From positions 1 to 64,000 of the forward strand of contig NZ_JBANCG010000013.1 in the NCBI RefSeq assembly GCF_037026715.1: a stretch of 64,000 nucleotides of DNA, in the 5' to 3' direction. The notes below the pieces were generated by a model that was not told the DNA's origin, did no database searches, and worked only from the letters and a program-made list of their open reading frames with translations. This DNA is from Breoghania sp037026715. Lineage in GTDB: Bacteria; Pseudomonadota; Alphaproteobacteria; Rhizobiales; Stappiaceae. Position numbers and translations under genes: made by a program. Shown here one piece after another: positions 8,942 to 17,102 of this stretch. The stretch's first letter is position 1. The number at the start of each line of letters is the position of its first letter.

Positions 8942-9637
8942 ATGCTTTCCATCAAAGCGGTCATTTTTGATCTTGACGGTACGCTTGCCGACAGCGTCCG
9001 CGACATTGCCGATACGATGAACGCCTTGCTTCAGGAGCGGGGGCGGCCCGGGTTTGGCACGGACGAGTTCAGACAATGGATCGGGGGTGGTTCGGCGGCA
9101 ATGGTGCGCCGGATTGCCGATCTCAGGCAGATCACGGACGGAGAGGCATTCCTAGCCACGTATTTGCTGAGATACGGCGAAAACGTGGCTCTCCGCACCC
9201 GTTTATACGACGGCGTCGGCGACATGCTGCAGTCCTGCATCGAGCGTCGTCTGCCGATGGCCTTGTTGAGCAACAAGGACGAGGCGATGGTCATGCGGCT
9301 GCACCGGGCGCTGTTTGCAAAAGATGTATTCGACGAAGTGCTTGGCGTTTCCACCGCCTTTCCCAAGAAGCCCGATCCCCAGTCTTCCCTGCACATCGCG
9401 AGGAGACTGAATGCTTCGCCGGAGGAGTGTCTGTTCGTCGGCGACACCCGTATCGACATGGCGACTGCGCGGGCTGCCGGTATGCGCTTTGCGGCCGCCT
9501 TGTGGGGATACGGCAGTTCGCAGGAGCTGATGGCCGCCAGGCCTGATTTCAGCTTCGCAAGCCCGACGGACTTTGCCTCCTTCATACGAGCCCAGGTTTC
9601 CGCGCGCAGGGATGCTCTCCCGGCAACCGTTTCCTGA
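8942..9637 (+). CDS. HAD-superfamily phosphatase (phosphoglycolate-phosphatase-like)
   Basis: 231 residues from the ATG at 8942; an in-frame ATG at 8915 overlaps the previous gene and would add nine residues before the catalytic motif. HAD motifs are complete: FDLDGTLADS (nucleophile Asp near residue 9), LLSNKDEA (motif II), KKPDPQ (motif III Lys) and FVGDTRIDMATA (motif IV). A Gph-like cap domain lies between. Substrate unknown. Within this operon it may act on a phosphorylated pathway intermediate or on a by-product of the ribulose-5-phosphate-dependent synthases; that is inference. Confidence 0.85.
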   Translation: MLSIKAVIFDLDGTLADSVRDIADTMNALLQERGRPGFGTDEFRQWIGGGSAAMVRRIADLRQITDGEAFLATYLLRYGENVALRTRLYDGVGDMLQSCIERRLPMALLSNKDEAMVMRLHRALFAKDVFDEVLGVSTAFPKKPDPQSSLHIARRLNASPEECLFVGDTRIDMATARAAGMRFAAALWGYGSSQELMAARPDFSFASPTDFASFIRAQVSARRDALPATVS

Positions 9638-9713
9638 CGACGCAATTGCCGCGTCCTCCGTTCATCGAGACCTTTTAAGGGAGCCGATTGCGAATTTCAG
9701 AGAGGATATTGTT

Positions 9714-10178
9714 ATGATTGATGAAATTCTGAATTTAAGAAAAGTGTCCGACACGTACTGGACGGCGGGCCAGCCAAGCGAGGAGCAACTCGCCGAGGTT
9801 CGGGAACAGGGGTTTGATCGGGTTATCAACCTCGCTCCGCAGGATCCGCGCTACAGCCTCGACGATGAAGCCGGCCTCGTTGCCTCGCTCGGCATGAAGT
9901 ATGTGCTGATCCCGATCGATTTCAAGAACCCCACTCTGGAGGACTACGACCGCTTCGAGGCCGAAATGCGGGCCGCGGAGAACGAGCGCGTCTTCATCCA
10001 TTGCGCCGCGAATTACCGGGTGACCGCCGTCTTCGGCCTCTATGCCGTGCGCAATCTCGGTTGGTCCATGGCGGAATGGGACGAATTCATCGCCGACGTC
10101 TGGGACATTTCGGAGTTCCCTGTCTGGGTCGAATACAAGAAGACCCTCGAAGAAAAGACAAAGGAATTGGTAAAATGA
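9714..10178 (+). CDS. Protein-tyrosine-phosphatase-like protein (DUF442/PTP-like)
   Basis: 154 residues from the ATG at 9714, which has AGAGGA seven bases upstream; longer starts overlap the HAD gene. The fold signature fits the dual-specificity-like PTP family: early YWTAGQPSEEQL, then FDRVINLAP, and the active-site loop HCAANYRVTA with Cys97 and Arg102. The loop is CX4R, one residue shorter than the canonical CX5R, so hydrolytic activity is not certain. Its stop overlaps the start of the fused synthase (ATGA), showing tight coupling. Role in the pathway unknown. Confidence 0.8.
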   Translation: MIDEILNLRKVSDTYWTAGQPSEEQLAEVREQGFDRVINLAPQDPRYSLDDEAGLVASLGMKYVLIPIDFKNPTLEDYDRFEAEMRAAENERVFIHCAANYRVTAVFGLYAVRNLGWSMAEWDEFIADVWDISEFPVWVEYKKTLEEKTKELVK

Positions 10179-11938
10179 ATTATCAGACCAGAGTAACGGA
10201 GCTGCTCAGCTCCATAATCGGTTCGTATCTGGTAATAGCGGATGGCGACAAGTTCGAAAATGAAGGCAAGCGGAGACTTGAAGAGACGCTTTCGACATTT
10301 GTCGATAACGATAGGCCGGTCGAGATCGTGCTGCCGGGCTTTCCCTTCAAGTCCCTGAATTTTCACGCCAAGACGAGCGGCCCGAAGCCGGATTACGGCG
10401 AGGTGCTTGCACTGCGGCGGCTCGACGAGATGTGCCAGGCAATCGTCAGCGCCTATCCGCGTGGGGTTTCGCTGACGGTGGTTTCGGACGGAACGACCTT
10501 CAACGACATCATCGGCGTCTCCGATGCGGATCGCCGGTTCTATGACGAGGAAGTGCGCACACTGTGGTCGAGCCCGCATATCCGCTGGGCTTCGCTGGAG
10601 GATCTCGTCGGGAGGGATGGCACTTCGGTTGAGCTGCGGGCAGGTCTCATCGAAAAGGCCGCGTTACCCTATGCCGATCTCTCCGCCTTCATTGAGGCTG
10701 TCGGTAAGGATGCGAAGCTCACCGCTGCTCACGACCAGATGTGCAATTTCCTTTACAACGACCTGCGGCCGCGGTGCGACGAGGGCATCGATGAAGAAGC
10801 GTATTTTGCGCAGATCCGCGACAAGTCGTACGAGATGATGTATCGCAGCCAGGCGCTGTCGGCAGTCTTGAACCAGACTTATCCGGAAGCTGTCCGTCTG
10901 TCTGTCCACCAATACGACAACAGCGGTCCGAAATACACGTTCGCCTTCATCGAAGGCGCAGCGCAGGCGTCGGCTCCCTGGCACAAGGTTACCCATCGCG
11001 ATCTGGAAGGGCGGTTGAGCTATATCGATCACGCGCGCATCGATCCTGCGCGCGCGTTCGCCATTCACCGGGACGGACAGGTCTGGATCTATCAAGAGAG
11101 CGACGAAAACGTGGATCCCGCCGTTCGGCTGTCGATTGTCAGACCGCCGCAATTCGGTCTCCTCATCGAGGGGGATGCGCCGGGGAGCGCTCTCGGATTT
11201 TCGCCTCGGCTCATGAAGAGCCTCGTTTCGTTCTTTTCTTTCGTCTGCATGCGGGACTGCGGTTTCGAGGACCGGCAGGAACTGGTCGAATATTGCCAGC
11301 CTTTCGGCGATATCTATCAGTGGCACTTCGGGCCGGTGCACGTGGTGCAGCCCGAGGAAAAGCCCACCGGATTCGTGCAGTCGCTGGAGAAAACGCCGAT
11401 CCATTGGGACCTCAGCATGCTTCCGCTCGATCATGAGCGGGTCAAGGATGACGAATGGTTCTGCGCTGATCTGTTCATGCTGTACTGCAGGACGCCGCCG
11501 CAGTCTGGCGAAGGGCAGACGGTGTTGGTCGATGGCCGGGAAATCCTGCATCAGGTCGGACCGGAGACTGTCGAACTCTGGCGATCGACCAACATCACCT
11601 ACAATACCAAGATGACCTATTTTGGCGGTCATCCGAGAACCTATCCGCTCGTTCACACCCATCCGTTCACCAAGGAACCGATCCTGCGGTATCAGGAAGG
11701 CAGCCGGTCCCAGTATCAGACGTTCTCGCAGGAGGTCGAAGGGCTTGCACCTGACGAAAGCGCCAAGTTCATCGAAGACATGAACCAACGGATATATGCG
11801 GCAAAGGTCTGCTACGAGCACGACTGGAAAGCCGGGGATTTGATCCTCGTCGACAACTACCTTGCTCTGCATGGCCGAAATCCGATGACCGAGGCGTCGT
11901 CGCAACGTGAGCTCTGGCGCGTCCAGACCGTGTCCTGA
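10175..11938 (+). CDS. Fused isonitrile synthase-like and Fe(II)/2-oxoglutarate oxygenase (PvcA-PvcB fusion)
   Basis: 587 residues. Residues about 1-320 form a PvcA/Dit1-like domain (IVLPGFPFKSLN, LTVVSDGTTFNDII, VRLSVHQYDN, then APWHKV). Residues about 335-587 form a TauD/PvcB-like oxygenase domain with a probable iron triad His410-x-Asp412 (IHWDLS) and His566 (LALHGR), and Arg in RELWRVQ as 2-oxoglutarate ligand candidate. PvcB/IsnB enzymes oxidise the isonitrile product, often decarboxylating to a vinyl isonitrile. The two steps are normally separate genes. ATG overlaps the preceding stop. The synthase half is more divergent than the product of 7954-8928, so it may be a partner rather than an active copy. 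Confidence 0.88.
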   Translation: MNYQTRVTELLSSIIGSYLVIADGDKFENEGKRRLEETLSTFVDNDRPVEIVLPGFPFKSLNFHAKTSGPKPDYGEVLALRRLDEMCQAIVSAYPRGVSLTVVSDGTTFNDIIGVSDADRRFYDEEVRTLWSSPHIRWASLEDLVGRDGTSVELRAGLIEKAALPYADLSAFIEAVGKDAKLTAAHDQMCNFLYNDLRPRCDEGIDEEAYFAQIRDKSYEMMYRSQALSAVLNQTYPEAVRLSVHQYDNSGPKYTFAFIEGAAQASAPWHKVTHRDLEGRLSYIDHARIDPARAFAIHRDGQVWIYQESDENVDPAVRLSIVRPPQFGLLIEGDAPGSALGFSPRLMKSLVSFFSFVCMRDCGFEDRQELVEYCQPFGDIYQWHFGPVHVVQPEEKPTGFVQSLEKTPIHWDLSMLPLDHERVKDDEWFCADLFMLYCRTPPQSGEGQTVLVDGREILHQVGPETVELWRSTNITYNTKMTYFGGHPRTYPLVHTHPFTKEPILRYQEGSRSQYQTFSQEVEGLAPDESAKFIEDMNQRIYAAKVCYEHDWKAGDLILVDNYLALHGRNPMTEASSQRELWRVQTVS

Positions 11939-11977
11939 CGGGCATTGGCGGGTTCAAGCTGCGACGGTGGTGTTCAG

Positions 11978-13183
11978 ATGAGCAAGAGCAGAGCCCTCCT
12001 TTTTGCGGAGGCCGTAACGCTTGCGCATGTCGTGCGCGTTTATCGGATTGCGAAAACCCTTTTCGAAGAGGGGTATGATGTTCATTTCGCGGTCGCCCAA
12101 CGATTCCGGTTCGTCTACGACGAACCGGGAATAAAACTGCACTGGATTGCCTCGAAATCGGCACAGACCTTTCTCGACAACGTCGAGATGGGAAAGAGGC
12201 TGTATCGCTCGGAAGAGCTTATCCGGTACGCTTATGAAGAGCTGGCGGTGATCGACAAGGTCAAGCCGGATTGGGTATTGGGGGATTTTCGCCATTCCCT
12301 GAGCATCAGCGCGCGGCTGCGGGGCATCCCCTATCTCAATCTCATCAATGCGTACTGGAGCCGGGCCTACGCGGGGCATCTGTTGCCGGTGCCCGAGCTC
12401 CGACAGTTTCCGCTGAGCCGGGTGCCGCTGTCGCGCAGGCTGATGCCGGTGTTGACGCCGATTATATTCAAGGCGCAGGCGCAACCGCTGAACGACGCGC
12501 GGAGGCACTTCAACCTTGAGCCTTACGAACACTGCCTGCAGGGATGGGCCGGCGGCGACCGGACGTTGTTCTGTGATGTGGCGGAAAGCTTTGCCGCCTT
12601 CGCACCCGCGCCGCACGAGCGCTTCATCGGACATGTGACATGGGAGCCGACAGACGCCTCCCGAACAACCGAACGGTGGCTCGAAGCGCTCGACAAGGAC
12701 GACTATGTCTACGCCGCCCTGGGCTCGTCGGGCGGACAGGGGATCCGGAACCGAGTGGTCGACGCGCTGATCGCCGCCGGCTATCCGGTGTGCGTCAGTG
12801 GCGTTGCGGACGGGGACCGACCTGCATCATGGCCGTCAGAAGTGCTTTCGGCCGAGTTCGTCTCCGGATCGGCTATTGCCCGGGCTGCCAGGCTCGTGAT
12901 CACCAACGGCGGCAGCCCGACCACCTACCAAGCGCTCAATACCGGTACGCCCGTCATCGGCATTCCGGCGAACATGGATCAGGTTCTCTGCATCAATCAT
13001 ATCCAGAAGCTGAATGCCGGGCGCCTGGTCCGCCCGTGGCAGGTCGGACGCCCCCAGTTTGCCAAAGCAGTTGAGGAATTGATGTCGGGAATGTGCGCCA
13101 AGGAAGCGGCTACTTGGTCGCAATGGTCTCAAAAAACGGATTTTCGAACAGAGCTGAGAAGAACGATAGAATATCTCAACTGA
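11978..13183 (+). CDS. Glycosyltransferase, family 1 (MGT/UDP-glycosyltransferase-like)
   Basis: 401 residues from ATG at 11978. GT-B fold of the MGT/UGT type: N-terminal domain begins LFAEAVTLAHVVRVYRIA; the C-terminal donor domain has YAALGSSGG and the nucleotide-sugar signature region with ITNGGSPTTYQALNTGTPVIG-like sequence (near residues 305-328) and a conserved NMDQ. Such enzymes glycosylate small molecules with UDP- or dTDP-sugars. The gene lies 39 bases after the synthase-oxygenase, echoing the isnA-isnB-glycosyltransferase set of rhabduscin. It probably decorates the isonitrile; the orphan rmlA downstream could supply dTDP-glucose. Confidence 0.85.
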   Translation: MSKSRALLFAEAVTLAHVVRVYRIAKTLFEEGYDVHFAVAQRFRFVYDEPGIKLHWIASKSAQTFLDNVEMGKRLYRSEELIRYAYEELAVIDKVKPDWVLGDFRHSLSISARLRGIPYLNLINAYWSRAYAGHLLPVPELRQFPLSRVPLSRRLMPVLTPIIFKAQAQPLNDARRHFNLEPYEHCLQGWAGGDRTLFCDVAESFAAFAPAPHERFIGHVTWEPTDASRTTERWLEALDKDDYVYAALGSSGGQGIRNRVVDALIAAGYPVCVSGVADGDRPASWPSEVLSAEFVSGSAIARAARLVITNGGSPTTYQALNTGTPVIGIPANMDQVLCINHIQKLNAGRLVRPWQVGRPQFAKAVEELMSGMCAKEAATWSQWSQKTDFRTELRRTIEYLN

Positions 13184-13205
13184 AAGATATGCGTTTATCT
13201 GATTT

Positions 13206-13230
13206 AATATTCTTAAAAACAGAGAATATT
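13206..13230 (+). repeat. AT-rich hairpin between glycosyltransferase and membrane protein genes
   Basis: AATATTCT (13206-13213) and AGAATATT (13223-13230) form a perfect eight-base inverted repeat around a nine-base loop, followed by TTTG. It stands out in a GC-rich region. It could be a weak terminator or attenuator between the two genes. Confidence 0.5.
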
Positions 13231-13255
13231 TTGTTCCTGGAATTGGGAGGCGCGC

Positions 13256-15718
13256 GTGGTGCGAGAATTTTACAAGGGAGCGGGTTCCGGGGACACCGGC
13301 CACACTCGCCGGCACGTGCTGTGGCTCCTTGGACGGGTTCTGCTCGGCATCCTATGTGTGCTTGTGTGGGTTCCCCTTGGGCCGTCCATGCCGAATTGGG
13401 GACTGGATCCGTCCTGGATGCTTGGGCTCAACCAGGCCGTCGCTGACGGGCTTGTCTTCGGCCGCGACATCAAGTTCACGTTCGGGCCCTATTCGAGCGT
13501 CTATTCTCAACTCTACCACCCTTCCACGTATGGCATGATATTGATTGCCGGCGGGATCCTTGCTGCGGGCTATGGCTGGGCGCTGTTCCGGGCTTTTTCG
13601 CGGGGCGGTCGGGACATGTTTCTGGCGGGCGTTGTCCTGGCGCTTGGTGCCCTGTCGCGTGATGCGCTGCTTTTGTCCTATCCGGTACTCTATGTCCTTG
13701 CCGTTCAGAAGGTCATCGTGTCGGGGCAAAAGGGCAGGAAGGCGGAGGCTGACAAGCGCAGCGAGGCGGGGCAACTGCTTGCGCTGGCGATCTCGTCCGC
13801 CGGGCTTGCGGCGCTGTTGCTTGTCAAGGGGTCGATCTTTCCGCTGGCGACTATTGCCTTTCTGGCGGTTCTGGGTCTGAGCGTTGCCAAGCGCTCCCAC
13901 GCGGCGATGGTCACGATAGCGGCGAGTGCAATCCTTGGGAGCTTGTTGCTGTGGATTCTGGCGGGGCAACCGATCGGGGCATTTCCCGGTTACTTCGCGG
14001 GTCTCGCTACTGTCATTTCCGGCTACTCGGAGGCCATGGCGGTGTCGGGGCGCAGCCTCGATCTGGTGATCTTTGCGGCCATCGGTCTTTCCGCATTGGC
14101 AATTGCGCTGTTTGAATCCGCAGACCGGGGCACGAGACTGTTGAGAGGGGGCATTCTGACGCTCTTCGGTTTCGTCGCTTTCAAGGCCGGGTTCGTACGC
14201 CACGATTGGCACGCGACGATTGCGGCGGGATGTGCGGTGGTGATGCTCGCCATTTGCCTCTCTTTCGTGCGCAATCGCGTCTGGGCGCTGATGCCGGTCC
14301 TCGTTGCTGCATTGTTTGGCTGGTACGATGTGGAGCGGCACAATCAGCAGATCCCCGCGCCTTATCTGATGCTCTTCAAGGCGAAGCAGGTTCTGGCGGA
14401 TCCTTTCGTGACCGCTGCCCGCCTCATCGAGGACGGCTCCTATTTGTCTGCCACCTATGCAAGGACATTGGCCGAACTGAATCGGCAGTTCGGATTCCCG
14501 ATCTTTGAGGGCCGCGCAGATGTCTATTCGTTCTGGCAGTCGGATCTGATCGCGAGTGGTTCGAGTTGGCATCCCCGCCCGACGTTGCAGAGCTACTCCG
14601 CCTACACGGGAGCGCTTGCGCGCGCGAATGCGGATTATCTTCGAGGTTCTCGCGCTCCGGACCGGATCGCGTTCCGGATCACACCGATTGACAGGAATTT
14701 TCCAACGCTCGCGGATGGGGCGTCGTGGCCGGCGCTGCTCACGCGCTACGCTCCATACGAGTTCAAGGAGAATTTCCTCTATCTTGCCAGAACGGAAGAG
14801 GGGCCGCGGGAGCCGTTGACGGAACTGGGCAGGAAACGTGCCGTGATTGGCGCGTACCAGCCGGTTCCGGAAAGCCGGTATCCGATCTTCGTCGAGATCG
14901 AGGTTCGGAAGAGCCTGTTCGGCAAGATCGCTGATCTCTTCTACAAACCCCGCAATCTAACCCTCGAAGTTCGGACCGCCACGGGCGCGACGAAATCGTA
15001 TCGATACGTGAGTGGCATGGGCAGGGAAGGGTTCATGCTTTCGCCTATCGTGGCGAACAGCACGGAACTTGCCGAGCTTTACGCGGGAGACGAGGCGCGT
15101 GATGCGAAAAAGGTTGTCGCCGTTCGCCTTGTGGCCGAGAAGGACATGTTTCCAGAGTGGCTGCAGGATATCGAAATCAGGTTCTACGCGGTAAACTTGC
15201 CGCACCGCCCGAAGGTTTCGATACGCTTCGCTTACGATCCGGTCGTGAGGCAGGACGTCGCAACGGGCACCAGACACCAGAATACGGATGCGTGTCTGGG
15301 TGGTGTGGATGTCCTCAATGAGGTCTATCCGGCGCCGCGCAGGGTGGACATCGGCGCCATCCTCTCGGTGGATGGCTGGCTTGCCGTGCCCGGAGCGACC
15401 CGATCGGAGCCCGGAACGGTTTATCTGATCCTGACGGACAGCGCCGGTCAGACGACGTGGGTTCGGGCGAGGCGCAGCCCGAGAATCGATGTGAAGGCGT
15501 TGTTCGGCGATCCGTTCGGTCCTGATCTCGGCTTTGACGCTTACATCGACCCGTCCGCATTTCACGGACAGTACGAGATGGGAATTGCATGGACGAACGG
15601 TGACGAGTGGGCGGAATGTGAATGGCCAGCGCATCTGCTGACCTTCCCGGACGCCGACGCCGTTTCGAAAAGAGAAGTTTCCTCCGCCGCGCCTCAGCCG
15701 CACGCCGGACGCTTCTAG
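13256..15718 (+). CDS. Large polytopic membrane protein, GT-C glycosyltransferase-like
   Basis: 820 residues from a GTG at 13256 with GGGAGG six bases before it. The first ~370 residues hold about ten to twelve hydrophobic helices; an early loop has GRDIKFTFGPYSSVYS, typical of a group of uncharacterised GT-C-like proteins. Residues about 380-820 are mainly soluble and beta-rich, probably periplasmic. GT-C enzymes use polyprenyl-phosphate sugars as donors outside the membrane. The nearby polyprenyl-phosphoryl-arabinose pathway would provide such a donor, so this is the best candidate for the arabinofuranosyltransferase. No specific family could be named with certainty. Confidence 0.7.
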   Translation: MVREFYKGAGSGDTGHTRRHVLWLLGRVLLGILCVLVWVPLGPSMPNWGLDPSWMLGLNQAVADGLVFGRDIKFTFGPYSSVYSQLYHPSTYGMILIAGGILAAGYGWALFRAFSRGGRDMFLAGVVLALGALSRDALLLSYPVLYVLAVQKVIVSGQKGRKAEADKRSEAGQLLALAISSAGLAALLLVKGSIFPLATIAFLAVLGLSVAKRSHAAMVTIAASAILGSLLLWILAGQPIGAFPGYFAGLATVISGYSEAMAVSGRSLDLVIFAAIGLSALAIALFESADRGTRLLRGGILTLFGFVAFKAGFVRHDWHATIAAGCAVVMLAICLSFVRNRVWALMPVLVAALFGWYDVERHNQQIPAPYLMLFKAKQVLADPFVTAARLIEDGSYLSATYARTLAELNRQFGFPIFEGRADVYSFWQSDLIASGSSWHPRPTLQSYSAYTGALARANADYLRGSRAPDRIAFRITPIDRNFPTLADGASWPALLTRYAPYEFKENFLYLARTEEGPREPLTELGRKRAVIGAYQPVPESRYPIFVEIEVRKSLFGKIADLFYKPRNLTLEVRTATGATKSYRYVSGMGREGFMLSPIVANSTELAELYAGDEARDAKKVVAVRLVAEKDMFPEWLQDIEIRFYAVNLPHRPKVSIRFAYDPVVRQDVATGTRHQNTDACLGGVDVLNEVYPAPRRVDIGAILSVDGWLAVPGATRSEPGTVYLILTDSAGQTTWVRARRSPRIDVKALFGDPFGPDLGFDAYIDPSAFHGQYEMGIAWTNGDEWAECEWPAHLLTFPDADAVSKREVSSAAPQPHAGRF

Positions 15719-15745
15719 GCCATATTCTGATCCGATTTGCGGAGT

Positions 15746-15801
15746 CGGATCGATAGGAAACTCCTCAAGATTTTGATTTTAAGAGGTTTCTGATCGATCC
15801 G
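15746..15801. repeat. Large imperfect inverted repeat upstream of rmlA
   Basis: CGGATCGAT (15746-15754) pairs with ATCGATCCG (15793-15801), and the inner AGGAAACTCCTC pairs imperfectly with GAGGTTTCT. The loop is AT-rich. It may end the upstream transcript or act in the rmlA leader. No T-run follows. Confidence 0.45.
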
Positions 15802-15947
15802 GCGAGCCTGCCTAGAAGGGCGGCCGGCTCAGGCGTGTTGGCCGTGCATTTTGCGAGAGGCATCGGAAGAGGGATATTCTTCCGGTATGTGCGAAAAACC
15901 TTATAACCCATTTATTCAAAATAGTTTTTTGATCCGAGAGGTTTGAA

Positions 15948-16889
15948 ATGAAGGGTATTATCCTGGCCGGTGGCAGCGGCTCCAGGCTGCATCCGATGAC
16001 AGTTTGTGTCAGCAAGCAGCTTCTTCCCGTCTACGACAAGCCGATGATCTATTATCCCCTCACAACCCTCATGTTGGCAGGGATAAGGGATATCCTGATC
16101 ATCTCGACGCCACATGACGTACCTCTGTTCCAGCGTCTTCTCGGCGATGGTTCCCAGTGGGGACTGGCGCTCTCCTATGCCGAACAGCCGACCCCCGGAG
16201 GCCTGGCGCAGGCTTATGTGATCGGCGCCGACTTCGTCGGCCACTCTCGCTCCTGCCTTATCCTGGGAGACAACATCTATTACGGGCATGGGCTGCCGGA
16301 TCTGTTGCGAAAGGCTCGGGCGACGGAGGAGGGAGCCACCGTCTTTGCCTATCATGTCAGCGATCCGGAGCGGTATGGCGTGGTCGAGTTCGATGCCAAC
16401 CAGCGTGCGGTATCCCTGGAGGAGAAACCTGCCGCACCGAAATCGAACTGGGCCGTCACCGGGCTGTATTTCTATGATTGTGATGTGGTCGATATTGCGG
16501 CTGACCTGCGGCCGTCTCCAAGAGGCGAGCTGGAGATTACGGATGTCAATCGGGTCTATCTGGAGCGGGGCAAGTTGAATGTCGCCATCATGGGGCGCGG
16601 TTATGCCTGGCTCGATACTGGAACACCGGAAAGCCTGATTGAGGCAGGAGAGTATGTCCGTACGCTGGAGAAGCGACAGGGCTTCAAGATCGCGTGTCCG
16701 GAGGAGATTGCCGTCAATCTCGGCTATGTCACACCGGAAGCGTTCTGCGATCTCGCCAACCGGTACGGCACTGGAGCGTACGGCCAATATCTTCGCACGC
16801 TCGCCGTTCCCAAAGATACTCAAAGCGTCGACATCAACAGGCGGACATCGGCGGTTTCACGCTTTTCGGAACAAGCCGAGCCAGTCTGA
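15948..16889 (+). CDS. rmlA: Glucose-1-phosphate thymidylyltransferase
   Basis: 313 residues, slightly longer than the usual ~290. Makes dTDP-glucose from dTTP and glucose 1-phosphate. Clear family features: GIILAGGSGSRLHPMT nucleotide-binding loop (residues 3-18), KQLLPVYDKPMIYYPL, a LILGDNIYYG segment, and the VVEFD / EEKP strand pair. GAGAGG lies upstream of ATG. It stands alone: rmlB, rmlC and rmlD are not in the window. It could feed the family-1 glycosyltransferase or a general dTDP-sugar pool. The C-terminal extension (after about residue 290, DTQSVDINRR onward) is not typical. Confidence 0.93.
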   Translation: MKGIILAGGSGSRLHPMTVCVSKQLLPVYDKPMIYYPLTTLMLAGIRDILIISTPHDVPLFQRLLGDGSQWGLALSYAEQPTPGGLAQAYVIGADFVGHSRSCLILGDNIYYGHGLPDLLRKARATEEGATVFAYHVSDPERYGVVEFDANQRAVSLEEKPAAPKSNWAVTGLYFYDCDVVDIAADLRPSPRGELEITDVNRVYLERGKLNVAIMGRGYAWLDTGTPESLIEAGEYVRTLEKRQGFKIACPEEIAVNLGYVTPEAFCDLANRYGTGAYGQYLRTLAVPKDTQSVDINRRTSAVSRFSEQAEPV

Positions 16890-17022
16890 CGAACCGGCAT
16901 CTCGCGGGCAACGAACAGGCAGGGATTGGGATCGTGTCGAGAAAGTCGGTTTGGCTCCCCGGCAATTGTAATGGCTTGCCGTTTCTTAGGGCGACGTCGT
17001 CTTCGTGTGGTGATCTCCCTGT

Positions 17023-17082
17023 TTGCCTCGATGGCTCCGGCTGATTATATCTTCTGGTGCTTTGACACCTTGAATTGCAATT
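17023..17082 (+). promoter_or_regulatory. Probable promoter and palindrome before the TetR gene
   Basis: TTGCCT (17023-17028), 17 bases, TATATC (17046-17051) makes a reasonable promoter for the TetR gene. A perfect palindrome AATTGCAATT (17073-17082) lies between it and the Shine-Dalgarno AGGAA (17091-17095). The palindrome does not resemble the CTATC/GATAG operator, so autoregulation by that motif is not supported here. Confidence 0.45.
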
Positions 17083-17102
17083 ACGTGGCGAGGAAACGCG
17101 GG

